A stretch of DNA of 64,000 nt from Bacteriovoracales bacterium (GTDB taxonomy: Bacteria; Bdellovibrionota; Bacteriovoracia; Bacteriovoracales; Bacteriovoracaceae), in the NCBI GenBank assembly GCA_030149295.1, contig JASBRV010000067.1, forward strand, positions 1 to 64,000, in the 5' to 3' direction. Shown here piece after piece: positions 27,108 to 36,396 of the stretch; the stretch's first letter is position 1, and every line of letters starts with the position of its first letter. The notes under the pieces were generated by a model. It saw nothing but the letters and a program-made list of their open reading frames with translations, was not told the DNA's origin and searched no databases. Both the position numbers and the translations under genes were made by a program.

Positions 27108-28580
27108 ATGGAGAGAACTATGGGATTAGTCGTTTATAACACTCTAAGTAAAACAAAAGAGCCCTTTAAAACTATAGAGGAAAATAAGGTCCGCATGTAT
27201 GTCTGTGGTCCTACCGTGTATGACTATCTTCATATTGGAAATTTTCGTGGGGCGATCTTTTTTAATCTTGTTCGTAATTGGCTAGAGGCCTCGGGCATGG
27301 AAGTGACCTATGTCTATAACTATACTGACGTCGATGACAAAATTATCAAACGAGCGAATGAGGAAAAGGTCGAATCGAGTGTCATCTCTGAGACCTACAT
27401 TAAAGCTTTTGAAGAGGATTACAATAGACTCAAACTAAGACCCCATTCAAAGAACCCAAGAGTCACCGAGCATATGGATGACATTATTAAGATCGTTGAA
27501 GGCTTAGTGAAAAACGGTACCGCCTATGTCATCGATGGTGAAGTTTTTTATTCCATCGACAAATTTGAATCTTATGGAAAACTCTCTGGTAAAAATCTCG
27601 ATGATCTTGAGGCAGGTCAGCGAGTAGAAGTGGACCAAAGAAAGAAGAACCCTATGGACTTTGTACTTTGGAAGCCTGCCAAAGAAGGTGAGCCTTCTTG
27701 GGACAGTCCATGGGGCAAAGGAAGACCAGGTTGGCATATTGAATGTTCTGCCATGATCCGTGCCCTACTTGGAGAATCAATTGATATCCACGGCGGTGGC
27801 ATTGATCTTATTTTTCCTCACCACGAAAATGAAATCGCTCAAGGTGAAGGATGTAGTGGAAAAAAATATTGCAATTACTGGATGCATAACAACTTCATTA
27901 ATCTAAAAGATCAAAAAATGAGTAAGTCTCTCGGTAATGTTATTACTGCGAGAAGTTTTATGGATAAGTATCACCCAGAAATTCTTAAATTCGTCATGCT
28001 TTCTGCCCATTATCGCTCTATGCTTAATGTGAATGAGGAAAAAATTGATCAAGCTGTATCAGGCTTGGCAAGAGTCTATAAAGCCCTAAGAGAAGCGGAT
28101 CAGTTTATCGCACAAAGCTCTCTTAGTGGTGGCAATCCTTACAAGGCAGTGGCCACTCAGATGGAGACCGCAAACGCCCGCATAAAAAAAGCTCTTAATG
28201 ACGATTTTAATACGGGTGAAATGATGGCCAATATTTATGAGGTCGTTCGTATCTTTAATGCCCAAAATATTCAAAAGAAGAAAAAAGATGCCAATGCCCT
28301 GGCGACGGCCAAAGCCTTTAAGGAGTGGATTAACTCTTGGGCCAAAGTCTCTGCCCTCTTTTTAGAAGACCCAAGTGAATTTCTCAAAACACTCGATGAA
28401 ATTCTCATTGAAGAAAAAGGCATTGATAAATCTCAAGTTGAAGAGCTTATTCAAGAGAGAGATCGTGCCAGAGCTGAAAAGGACTGGACTAAATCGGACG
28501 AGGCTCGCGACAAACTTTTGGCCATGGGAATTGAGATCATGGACTCTCCCTCCGGAACGAGCTGGGAGGTAAAAAAGTGA
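27108..28580 (+). CDS. cysS: Cysteinyl-tRNA synthetase (start probably 27120)
   Basis: VCGPTVYDYLHIGNFRGAIFF (HIGH) and KMSKSLGN (KMSKS). Confidence 0.96.
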   Translation: MERTMGLVVYNTLSKTKEPFKTIEENKVRMYVCGPTVYDYLHIGNFRGAIFFNLVRNWLEASGMEVTYVYNYTDVDDKIIKRANEEKVESSVISETYIKAFEEDYNRLKLRPHSKNPRVTEHMDDIIKIVEGLVKNGTAYVIDGEVFYSIDKFESYGKLSGKNLDDLEAGQRVEVDQRKKNPMDFVLWKPAKEGEPSWDSPWGKGRPGWHIECSAMIRALLGESIDIHGGGIDLIFPHHENEIAQGEGCSGKKYCNYWMHNNFINLKDQKMSKSLGNVITARSFMDKYHPEILKFVMLSAHYRSMLNVNEEKIDQAVSGLARVYKALREADQFIAQSSLSGGNPYKAVATQMETANARIKKALNDDFNTGEMMANIYEVVRIFNAQNIQKKKKDANALATAKAFKEWINSWAKVSALFLEDPSEFLKTLDEILIEEKGIDKSQVEELIQERDRARAEKDWTKSDEARDKLLAMGIEIMDSPSGTSWEVKK

Positions 28581-29599
28581 CCTTAAAAATTGATATGCAC
28601 AACCACATTCTCCCTAAGAAGCTCCCCAACTTTAAAGAAAAGTTTGGTTATGGCGGCTTTATCCAGCTCATCCCAAAGGATAATGGTTACGCTGATATGG
28701 TTCGAGACGACGGAAAGTTTTTTCGTGCCGTCGAACCGAATTGTATGGATATTGAAGTACGCCTTGAAGAGATGGACAAATTCAATGTCGATGTTCAAGT
28801 CCTCTCTACAGTTCCTGTTATGTTCAGTGAGTGGGCTAAACCAGTGCACACCAGAGAGGTCAATCACTTTCTCAACACTGACATCGCTGAACAAGTTTCA
28901 CGCTATCCAAAGAGGTTTGTTGGCCTTGGTACTATTCCACTCAATGACCCTGAACTTGGATGTCGCGAGCTCGAGGTTTGTATAAAAGAGCTTGGATTGC
29001 CAGGTGTTCAAATTGGTAGCCACTATGGAAGCCTTAACCTTTCCGATCCCTCCCTTTATTCCTTCTATGAAGAAGCCGAAAAACTAGGTGCCGCTATTCT
29101 TGTTCATCCTTGGGATATGATGGGAAAAGACACCATGCCTGATTATTGGCTGCCATGGTTGGTTGGCATGCCAGCGGAAACCACCAGGGCCATTTGCTCC
29201 ATGATCTTTGGCGGTATATTTGAAAAATATCCTAAGCTCAGAGTTTGCTTTGCTCACGGTGGAGGCTCCTTTGCTTTCACTCTCGGTCGCATTGAACATG
29301 GCTACAATGTCAGACCAGACTTATGCCAGGTGGATAATAAGATTAATCCCCGCGAGTACTTAGGTAAGTTTTACGTCGACTCCATTAACCATGACTCAAA
29401 GGCCCTTCAATATAATATTGACCTACTGGGAGTAGACTCCATTATGCTCGGAACAGATTATCCCTTCCCCTTAGGTGAACTAGAACCTGGTAAACTTATT
29501 GAAAGCATGGATAGTCTGGACCAGAAGCAAAAAGAGCGTCTCCTGCATGGCTCTGCCCTTGAGTGGCTCGGTTTAAGGAAAGAGCAATTTGTGTCATGA
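28577..29599 (+). CDS. Amidohydrolase, ACMSD-like
   Basis: KIDMHNHILP; VHPWDMMG; FAHGGGSFAFTLGRIEHGY; MLGTDYPFPLGE. Confidence 0.87.
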   Translation: MTLKIDMHNHILPKKLPNFKEKFGYGGFIQLIPKDNGYADMVRDDGKFFRAVEPNCMDIEVRLEEMDKFNVDVQVLSTVPVMFSEWAKPVHTREVNHFLNTDIAEQVSRYPKRFVGLGTIPLNDPELGCRELEVCIKELGLPGVQIGSHYGSLNLSDPSLYSFYEEAEKLGAAILVHPWDMMGKDTMPDYWLPWLVGMPAETTRAICSMIFGGIFEKYPKLRVCFAHGGGSFAFTLGRIEHGYNVRPDLCQVDNKINPREYLGKFYVDSINHDSKALQYNIDLLGVDSIMLGTDYPFPLGELEPGKLIESMDSLDQKQKERLLHGSALEWLGLRKEQFVS

Positions 29600-30246
29600 A
29601 AAAACAAGAACGCGCTGATCATATCAATAAGAGACTGGAAGAACTTTATCCCGTTGTTCCAGTTCCCCTCGATCATAAAGACCCTTACACATTATTAGTT
29701 GCCGTGCTTTTATCTGCTCAATGCACAGACGTTCGAGTGAACCAGGTAACCCCTAACCTTTTCAAACTGGCAGACAATCCTTTTGATATGGTGAAGGTCA
29801 AAGTTTCTGATATTGAGAATATCATTCGTCCCTGTGGTCTTGCTCCTAGGAAGTCAAAAGCGATTTCAACTCTTTCTCAAATGCTCATTGATCAATATGA
29901 TGGCGAAGTCCCCAATGACCTAGAAGCCCTAGAAAGGCTCCCAGGTGTCGGTCATAAAACGGCATCAGTTGTTGTTTCTCAGGCCTTTGGTGTTCCCGCC
30001 TTTCCCGTAGACACTCATATCCATCGCTTATGTCAGCGCTGGGGCCTAACGAATGGAAAAAATGTCGTTCAAACCGAAAAAGACTGTAAAAAGGTCTTTC
30101 CTGAAGACAGGTGGAATAAGCTTCACCTGCAAATTATCTTTTATGGAAGAGAGTATTGTACGGCGAGAGGATGTGATGGAACCAAGTGCCCTATTTGCCG
30201 TGAGGTCTATCCAAATAGAAAGAAAGCTGTCGCGACGAAGAAATAA
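29563..30246 (+). CDS. nth: Endonuclease III (start probably about 29596)
   Basis: LLSAQCTDVRVN; LPGVGHKTASVVV; VDTHIHRLCQRWG; C-X6-C-X2-C-like cluster at CTARGCDGTKCPIC. Confidence 0.92.
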   Translation: MARFKERAICVMKKQERADHINKRLEELYPVVPVPLDHKDPYTLLVAVLLSAQCTDVRVNQVTPNLFKLADNPFDMVKVKVSDIENIIRPCGLAPRKSKAISTLSQMLIDQYDGEVPNDLEALERLPGVGHKTASVVVSQAFGVPAFPVDTHIHRLCQRWGLTNGKNVVQTEKDCKKVFPEDRWNKLHLQIIFYGREYCTARGCDGTKCPICREVYPNRKKAVATKK

Positions 30247-30275
30247 AAAACCCCTCACATAGGAGGGGTTACCAT
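30245..30275 (-). terminator. Intrinsic terminator
   Basis: Minus strand reads AACCCCTCCTATGTGAGGGGTTTTTTATTT. Confidence 0.75.
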
Positions 30276-30581
30276 TTATTCTGATTTTCTTTTTGATCTT
30301 CTTTCACGCCTCTTTGATCGGCGCTCCTGACGATTAGCCTTTCTTTCAGAGTGACGCTCCTTTCTCATTTCACGCCTCTGTTGTCTTTTTTCTCTCCTCT
30401 CGCCGCGTCTTTCTTTACGAGCTTCCTGCCTTTCTTCTCTTTTTCCTTTCCTTTCTTCTCGTCTCGCTTCTCTATTTTCTTTTCTCTCAGCACCTCTGCC
30501 GTCTCCATCTGAAGCCTGAAGCCCAACGCCTGACAAAATGAATGCTGTGATCGTAATCGTGCTAATAATTAGGTTTCTCAT
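30276..30581 (-). CDS. Exported Arg/Lys/Glu-rich low-complexity protein
   Basis: Signal-like N-terminus MRNLIISTITITAFILSGVGLQA, then repeated ERR/KER/REER units. Confidence 0.65.
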   Translation of the reverse strand: MRNLIISTITITAFILSGVGLQASDGDGRGAERKENREARREERKGKREERQEARKERRGERREKRQQRREMRKERHSERKANRQERRSKRRERRSKRKSE

Positions 30582-30790
30582 CTTTCCTCCGAGAATAATT
30601 TCACCAATTATATTCCGAAACTCCCTAATCCTAGAGACAAATTTTTGTCATATTTTACCCTTAAAAACGTCAGAATTTTCCATTACTTACATCGATAGCT
30701 CGAGACTATCACCCCATAACTTTCTAATATTTTAAAATTATCACATCTTTTGCGATACTGGTTAGGAATTGACCTCAAAGGAGGAATTAT

Positions 30791-31783
30791 ATGAATCAAA
30801 CTCACCACGACATTGCCATTATCGGCGCAGGAGCTGCCGGAATGATGGCCGCTCTTAGAGGAGTCCTTAATAACGACAAGGTCCTCTTATTCGGTGGTAG
30901 TGCTAAGGACAAAAAGCGCTCTCGCGCCCAATGGGTGACGAAAGTAGAGAACATTCCTGGATATAGTATCTACAAAAAAGGAATCACCGAGCCCAACAAA
31001 GAAACCTTAAAATTTATTCAAGAAGGTCCTTTTGCTCAAAACCTTACCCACCTGCCTTCGATTGGTGTCACCCAGATAGAAAAAACAGAAGATGGTTTTC
31101 TCTTAGTCGATAGCAAGGGTGAAAGCCACCTCGCTCACTATATCATCCTAGCGACCGGGGTTATGGATGTTCAGCCAAAAATTGAAGGAACGATAGACAC
31201 CATTTTCCCTTATGCCAACGTTCAGTCCGTTGATTACTGCATTCGCTGTGATGGTCATCACGTTCTGGGAAAAGAGACGGCCATCATAGGAGACAGTGGA
31301 GAGAGTGCCGGATGGATTGCAGTTCTTCTTCATGAGAGATATGCACCTCCACATCTCAGCATTATTACTGATGCCCATGAGCCTAAATACAGTGACGAAT
31401 TAAAATTACTTCTCGATCACTATAAAATCCAAGTCATCACCAAAGGACTTGATGGGATCAAAGGAGACAAAAGCACTGGAAAGCTAGAAGGTTTTTACTT
31501 TTGTGATGGCACCTTCCAACCAGTTGACTTTGCCTTCGTAAGTCTTGGCATGCTCGTTTACAACGAACTAGCTCATGGACTAGGGGCGGAAACCGATGAA
31601 AGAGGATTTGTAAAAACCAATCCCTCTGGGGAAAGTTCCATCTCAGGCCTTTATGTTGCAGGTGATTTAAGGGCGAATACCAAAAAGCAAATCTATACCG
31701 CTTGGGATACAGCGGTAGATAGTGCTGATGATATTAACAAAAAACTGAGGCTTAAAAGGCGAAAAGACGTTCTTGCCTCATAA
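30791..31783 (+). CDS. Thioredoxin reductase-like FAD oxidoreductase
   Basis: IAIIGAGAAGMMAALRG; CIRCDGHHVLGKETAIIGDSGESAGW; GLYVAGDLR. Confidence 0.87.
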   Translation: MNQTHHDIAIIGAGAAGMMAALRGVLNNDKVLLFGGSAKDKKRSRAQWVTKVENIPGYSIYKKGITEPNKETLKFIQEGPFAQNLTHLPSIGVTQIEKTEDGFLLVDSKGESHLAHYIILATGVMDVQPKIEGTIDTIFPYANVQSVDYCIRCDGHHVLGKETAIIGDSGESAGWIAVLLHERYAPPHLSIITDAHEPKYSDELKLLLDHYKIQVITKGLDGIKGDKSTGKLEGFYFCDGTFQPVDFAFVSLGMLVYNELAHGLGAETDERGFVKTNPSGESSISGLYVAGDLRANTKKQIYTAWDTAVDSADDINKKLRLKRRKDVLAS

Positions 31784-31797
31784 ATAAGGAGATCAAA

Positions 31798-32526
31798 ATG
31801 AGTCACAATTTAAAAAACATTGAAGGAAAAAACGTACCTCAAGTGAAATTCCAAGTTCGAGAAGACGGTCAATGGAAGACTTGGACAAGCGATGACCTGT
31901 TTAAAGGAAAGAAAATAGTTTTCTTTGCTTTACCCGGTGCCTTTACTCCAACTTGTAGTTCTACTCACCTCCCTCGCTATAACGACCTAGCCGGTGAATT
32001 TAAAAAAGCAGGTGTAGACGATGTTATTTGCCTTTCCGTTAATGACACGTTTGTGATGAACGCGTGGAAAGAAGGCCAAGAGGCAGAAAATGTCACTTTC
32101 TTACCTGATGGTAATGGAGAATTCTCTAAAGGTATGGGAATGCTTGTTGATAAAGAAGACCTAGGTTTTGGCCCAAGATCATGGCGCTACAGTATGCTCG
32201 TTAACGATGGTGTCATTGAAAAAATGTTTATCGAGCCTGATGTACCTGGAGACCCTTTTGAAGTTAGTGATGCAGATACCATGCTCGACTACATTAAACC
32301 TGGAGCGCAAAGGCCTAGAGAGGTGACAATCTTTAGTAAGCCAGGTTGTCCACATTGTGCTCGAGCAAAAGAGCTCCTAGAAAAAAGTGATATTAAATAT
32401 ACTGAAATCAAAGGGGTAAGAACTTCGACCTTGAGAAGCTTAGGAGGAAACGGCACTTATCCTCTTATCTTTATCAATGGCGAAAATATTGGCGGAGCAG
32501 ATGAACTTGAGAAAGTGAATTTGTAA
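31798..32526 (+). CDS. Peroxiredoxin-glutaredoxin fusion
   Basis: PGAFTPTCSSTHLP peroxidatic Cys; C-terminal VTIFSKPGCPHCARAKELL glutaredoxin. Confidence 0.95.
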   Translation: MSHNLKNIEGKNVPQVKFQVREDGQWKTWTSDDLFKGKKIVFFALPGAFTPTCSSTHLPRYNDLAGEFKKAGVDDVICLSVNDTFVMNAWKEGQEAENVTFLPDGNGEFSKGMGMLVDKEDLGFGPRSWRYSMLVNDGVIEKMFIEPDVPGDPFEVSDADTMLDYIKPGAQRPREVTIFSKPGCPHCARAKELLEKSDIKYTEIKGVRTSTLRSLGGNGTYPLIFINGENIGGADELEKVNL

Positions 32527-32538
32527 AGTCTGAACAAG

Positions 32539-32561
32539 GAGGGCTATGCCCTCTTTATTTT
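32539..32561 (+). terminator. Intrinsic terminator
   Basis: GAGGGCtatGCCCTC then TTTATTTTTTT. Confidence 0.65.
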
Positions 32562-33823
32562 TTTCTTTCTTCGTAAAGCTCGGCAACGACTTTGTCATTA
32601 TCACGAAGCCTTTTATTCATATTCTGCAAAAAGGCCCAAAATATTTTGACACCAATTTTTGGTTCTTTCTTTAAAAGGGGAAAGAGTTTATCGCGATGAA
32701 TTCTCATGAGCTTTGAAGGCGCCAAAGCCTGGATAGTAGCAGAGCGTTTCGCCTTATCGATAAGGGCCATCTCACCAAAAAATTGACCGGGCTTTAAGCT
32801 ATTCACTTGGCTATTTTCATAGAATACACCTAATTCTCCTTTCAAAATCACAAACATTTCATCGCCGTATTCGTTTTCTGTTATGACATTTTGAGCGATC
32901 TTAAAATCAACAACCTCTATGAACTCTAAAAGGAGGGAAATCTCCTTATAATTCAGACTGGAAAAAAGTGGAATTTTTTTAAGAACTTGAATTTTAGAGT
33001 CCGCTGTAACTTTCTCGGGATGAACGGGGGGAGCTTCTTTATCTCCAAATTGAAGTACAATACAGGTGATATTGTCTTTTCCTCCAGATTTATTAGCAAA
33101 ATCGATATAACTCTTCGCCAAGTTTTTAATAGAATTATGGTGATAAATATCAAGGGCTTGATTTTGAGAAAAATAATCATGAAGACCATCGGAGCAAAGA
33201 AAAATGGCATCCCCTTCCATGGTTTCAAAAAACCGACAATCTCCTACAACTGCACTTTGAATGCCCAAGGCCTTAGTAATGACATTGCCTTGGGGATGAT
33301 TATGAGCTTCCTCTTTAGATACCATACCCGCAGCAATCATTTCATTAACAAGAGAGTGATCTTCAGTTAACTGCTTTAACTGACCTTTTCTGATAAGATA
33401 AGCGCGACTATCTCCCACATGAGCGACAAAGACCCCATGCTCGGTTGCAATGGCCAACACCAAGGTTGTGCCCATACCTTTTTTTTCAGGTTCCTTTTGC
33501 GCCCTTTCAAAAATGACTTTATTAGCCTCGGCAATGGAGTCATCAATGAGTGAATAGATTTTTAATTTTTGTTCCGAAAAGCCCTCTGAAGCTGAGGATT
33601 TTTTAAACTCTACTATTGCACTATGATGAGACTTAAAATGCTTCATGATGGCTTCGCAGGCCATCTGTGAAGCGATCTCTCCTGCAGCATGGCCACCCAT
33701 ACCATCACAAACGATGTAGATACCTAATGACTCATCAAAGAGATAAGAATCTTCATTATGATCTCTCTTTCTTCCTGAATCTGTGAGATGGGATACTTCA
33801 AGCATACGTAGAAATTCTATCAC
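32555..33823 (-). CDS. PP2C-type Ser/Thr phosphatase fused to a C-terminal cyclic-nucleotide-binding domain
   Basis: RDHNEDSYLFD, VCDGMGGHAAGE, GKDNITCIVLQ; then IPLFSSLNYKEIS...FGEMALIDKAKRSATIQA. Confidence 0.92.
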   Translation of the reverse strand: MIEFLRMLEVSHLTDSGRKRDHNEDSYLFDESLGIYIVCDGMGGHAAGEIASQMACEAIMKHFKSHHSAIVEFKKSSASEGFSEQKLKIYSLIDDSIAEANKVIFERAQKEPEKKGMGTTLVLAIATEHGVFVAHVGDSRAYLIRKGQLKQLTEDHSLVNEMIAAGMVSKEEAHNHPQGNVITKALGIQSAVVGDCRFFETMEGDAIFLCSDGLHDYFSQNQALDIYHHNSIKNLAKSYIDFANKSGGKDNITCIVLQFGDKEAPPVHPEKVTADSKIQVLKKIPLFSSLNYKEISLLLEFIEVVDFKIAQNVITENEYGDEMFVILKGELGVFYENSQVNSLKPGQFFGEMALIDKAKRSATIQALAPSKLMRIHRDKLFPLLKKEPKIGVKIFWAFLQNMNKRLRDNDKVVAELYEERKK

Positions 33824-33895
33824 AAAGAATCATGTCATAGATAAAGTCTTCATCGTTTTTTCCTCATAAAGAATATTTAAGTCTATAATAGGAAT

Positions 33896-35284
33896 ATGGA
33901 AAATCATAAAATCGCAATTACGGGTGCAAGTGGCTTCATTGGGAAAAACCTATGTGACAATCTTTTAAAAGATGAGCGCACAGAACTAGTGTGCCTTTCC
34001 CGAAGAGAAAAAACATCCTTTAATAGAGAAAGGGTTTCCTGGAAGAAATGTGATTTATTTTCCATGCTGGATATTGAAAAGGCCGTAAAAGGTTGTGACA
34101 CAGCTGTTTACTTGGTCCATTCTATGCTCCCTAGCGCTCATCTAAGTCAAGCCTCCTTTGATAATCTTGATCTTATCCTTGCAGATAACTTTGCTCGTGC
34201 CTGTAAAAAAATGGGAGTTAAACACCTCGTCTACCTTTCAGGAATTATCCCAGAAAGTGAAAATTTATCCGACCACTTACGAAGCCGCTTGGAAGTAGAA
34301 AGAACTCTCGGCTCCTATGACATACCTTTAACAACTCTAAGGGCCGGTCTCATTTTAGGACCCGGAGGCAGCTCCTCTACGATGGTCATCAACCTAGTAA
34401 AAAACTTACCTATTATGATCCTACCTCAGTGGACGGAAACACTCTCCAATCCTATTGCACTCAATGACGCCGTCCTCGCTCTTCAACGATGCATTTTAGA
34501 CCCAACCATAAAAGGTGGAACCTATGACTTAGGTGGCCCTGAGGTTATAAGTTATCGCGACCTGATCACGAGGGTGGCTAAAATTATGCATAAGAAATCT
34601 CTCTTTTTTTCGGTGCCCTTCATTAGCCAAAGATTATCTAAAAAGTGGGTAAGTTTAATTACGGGCGCTCCGAGTAGTCTTGTGACTCCCTTAATCCATT
34701 CCCTTAAGCATCATATGGTCGTCAATCCGAAACACCAGTTTCCCTTTCAGCATGACCTTACCACTATCGATGATATTTTAATGCAATGCCTTAGCCATCA
34801 TACCCAATACACGCCACATGCTTATGGTTACACAGGAGAAGATGATCTTAAAGAAGTGCGTTCAGTACAAAGACTAGAAACAGTGATGCGCTCTCCTGCC
34901 CATAAAGTAGCAGCGCTCTACATTGATTGGCTGCCTAAGTTTCTAAGTCCCATAATAAAAGTCACCAAAACGGTAAGAGAAAACACCACTCAGATTTACT
35001 TTCGCCTGCGTCTTTTTGATACACCTCTTCTCATCATGCACTTTAGTGAGGAGAGATCGAGTGAAGATCGTCAGCTCTTTTACATTAAAGGCGGAATACT
35101 AGCTTATTCGGAAGGAAGAGGCCGCTTAGAATTTCGAGAGGTTCTTGATGGACGCTACACACTTGCGGCTATTCATGAGTTTCACCCAAGGCTTCCCTGG
35201 TATATTTATAAATATACTCAAGCCCTCTTTCACCTCTTTGTGATGAATCGATTTAACAAATATCTTTTAAAAATGAAGTACTAA
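33896..35284 (+). CDS. Atypical SDR/NAD(P)-binding protein with extra C-terminal domain
   Basis: IAITGASGFIGKNLCDNLL; LVYLSGI; about 170-aa C-terminal extension. Confidence 0.82.
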   Translation: MENHKIAITGASGFIGKNLCDNLLKDERTELVCLSRREKTSFNRERVSWKKCDLFSMLDIEKAVKGCDTAVYLVHSMLPSAHLSQASFDNLDLILADNFARACKKMGVKHLVYLSGIIPESENLSDHLRSRLEVERTLGSYDIPLTTLRAGLILGPGGSSSTMVINLVKNLPIMILPQWTETLSNPIALNDAVLALQRCILDPTIKGGTYDLGGPEVISYRDLITRVAKIMHKKSLFFSVPFISQRLSKKWVSLITGAPSSLVTPLIHSLKHHMVVNPKHQFPFQHDLTTIDDILMQCLSHHTQYTPHAYGYTGEDDLKEVRSVQRLETVMRSPAHKVAALYIDWLPKFLSPIIKVTKTVRENTTQIYFRLRLFDTPLLIMHFSEERSSEDRQLFYIKGGILAYSEGRGRLEFREVLDGRYTLAAIHEFHPRLPWYIYKYTQALFHLFVMNRFNKYLLKMKY

Positions 35285-36396
35285 ACGTATTTCACAAAAG
35301 ACTTGGCAGAGAGAACAAAAACCCCTTCTCTTTCTTTTTGAAAGATAAAATCAACAATTTGCTTTTGCGCCTTTTCAATAGCAACAGCTGACTTTGGCTC
35401 ATCTAATTTATAGAGAAAGTCTTCCTGCATCCTCTCGGTTAAATCTCCCACCAAATCATAAATTAGCTCTTTTGAGGAAAGCCTTAAAGCAGCCGCAAGG
35501 AGGTCTTGATTCACTTCAAGCCAGAACTTTTGCTTCATTTCATTAGTTAAATATCTTAGGCGGTCTAGGCTTTCCACGTGTTCAAATAACTGACGGGCCA
35601 AAACCTTATTTTCTTCACCAATTTTTTTTATCATGCGCATCTGTTCCGTATCACTCAAGCCATTGAAGCCCTCTATTTCTAAGCCTCTAGTTCTTTTTTG
35701 AGTTCTCTCAACGATACTTTTTACGGATTTAATAGATACAGATTCGATGGCCTCTTTGAACTCGATACTTAGGCGATAATTAATGTTTTGAGCCGTCCCC
35801 TCATTTTCTTCGAAAAGCTCTTCATAAGGAACGACCGATAGCACTTCTCCTTCACAATTATCTTCAAGTTCCTGGTCAGAAATATGAGTGATGTTAATTT
35901 TATCCCCCTCAGAAAAAGACTTAAATTCCTGACCTGGCCCAACAAAAGATAAGCCAGCAATAGAGAGGTCTAGGAGATTAGCACTGTATTTCTTCTGTTC
36001 CTCTCCTTGTCCCACTGTAAAACTGACAAATTTAAAATCTTGGTACAGGAAACGGTAACGCTCAACCCGACGCCTTTCTTTAAGCATAAGTTCACTTGGA
36101 GTCTTAAATATTAATTCTCCTGTATCGTAAGAAAACTTCTCTCTTTTAAAAATGAAGTCTAGCTTCTGACAATGAAGATATATCGCTTCACTGGGAATCA
36201 ACATGCCTTCCTCTACTCTTTCTTTGATAGCAACCTCACAATTGCCATCTCGATTGGTAAGCAGTTTCCCTGTAAATTGATGAAACTGTTGAGTGCTATG
36301 TTGCCAAATAGTTAAGAGATATCCATGTTTGATGGCCTTGTTGAGATGATTACTGATTCCTGGTGCGGAAAATAAACTCCACATCTTCATTGTCAT
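35281..36396 (-). CDS. YcgR-like/PilZ protein with C-terminal FliG_C-like domain
   Basis: PilZ: ERRRVERYRF...LLDLSIAGLSFVG. FliG_C-like: ARQLFEHVESLDRLRYLTNEM...WLEVNQDLLAAALRLSSKELIYDLVGDLTERMQEDFLYKLDEPKSAVAIEKAQKQIVDFI. Confidence 0.7.
   Translation of the reverse strand: MTMKMWSLFSAPGISNHLNKAIKHGYLLTIWQHSTQQFHQFTGKLLTNRDGNCEVAIKERVEEGMLIPSEAIYLHCQKLDFIFKREKFSYDTGELIFKTPSELMLKERRRVERYRFLYQDFKFVSFTVGQGEEQKKYSANLLDLSIAGLSFVGPGQEFKSFSEGDKINITHISDQELEDNCEGEVLSVVPYEELFEENEGTAQNINYRLSIEFKEAIESVSIKSVKSIVERTQKRTRGLEIEGFNGLSDTEQMRMIKKIGEENKVLARQLFEHVESLDRLRYLTNEMKQKFWLEVNQDLLAAALRLSSKELIYDLVGDLTERMQEDFLYKLDEPKSAVAIEKAQKQIVDFIFQKEREGVFVLSAKSFVKYV

Noticed and set aside
7778-29599. Kynurenine-type tryptophan catabolic pathway (class V PLP enzyme plus ACMSD-like amidohydrolase)
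   Set aside because: The two genes are 20 kb apart, no other pathway genes are seen, and both families are functionally broad.
30046-30262. ORFs overlapping the nth 3' end on both strands
   Set aside because: Shadow frames of the conserved Fe-S cluster region of endonuclease III.
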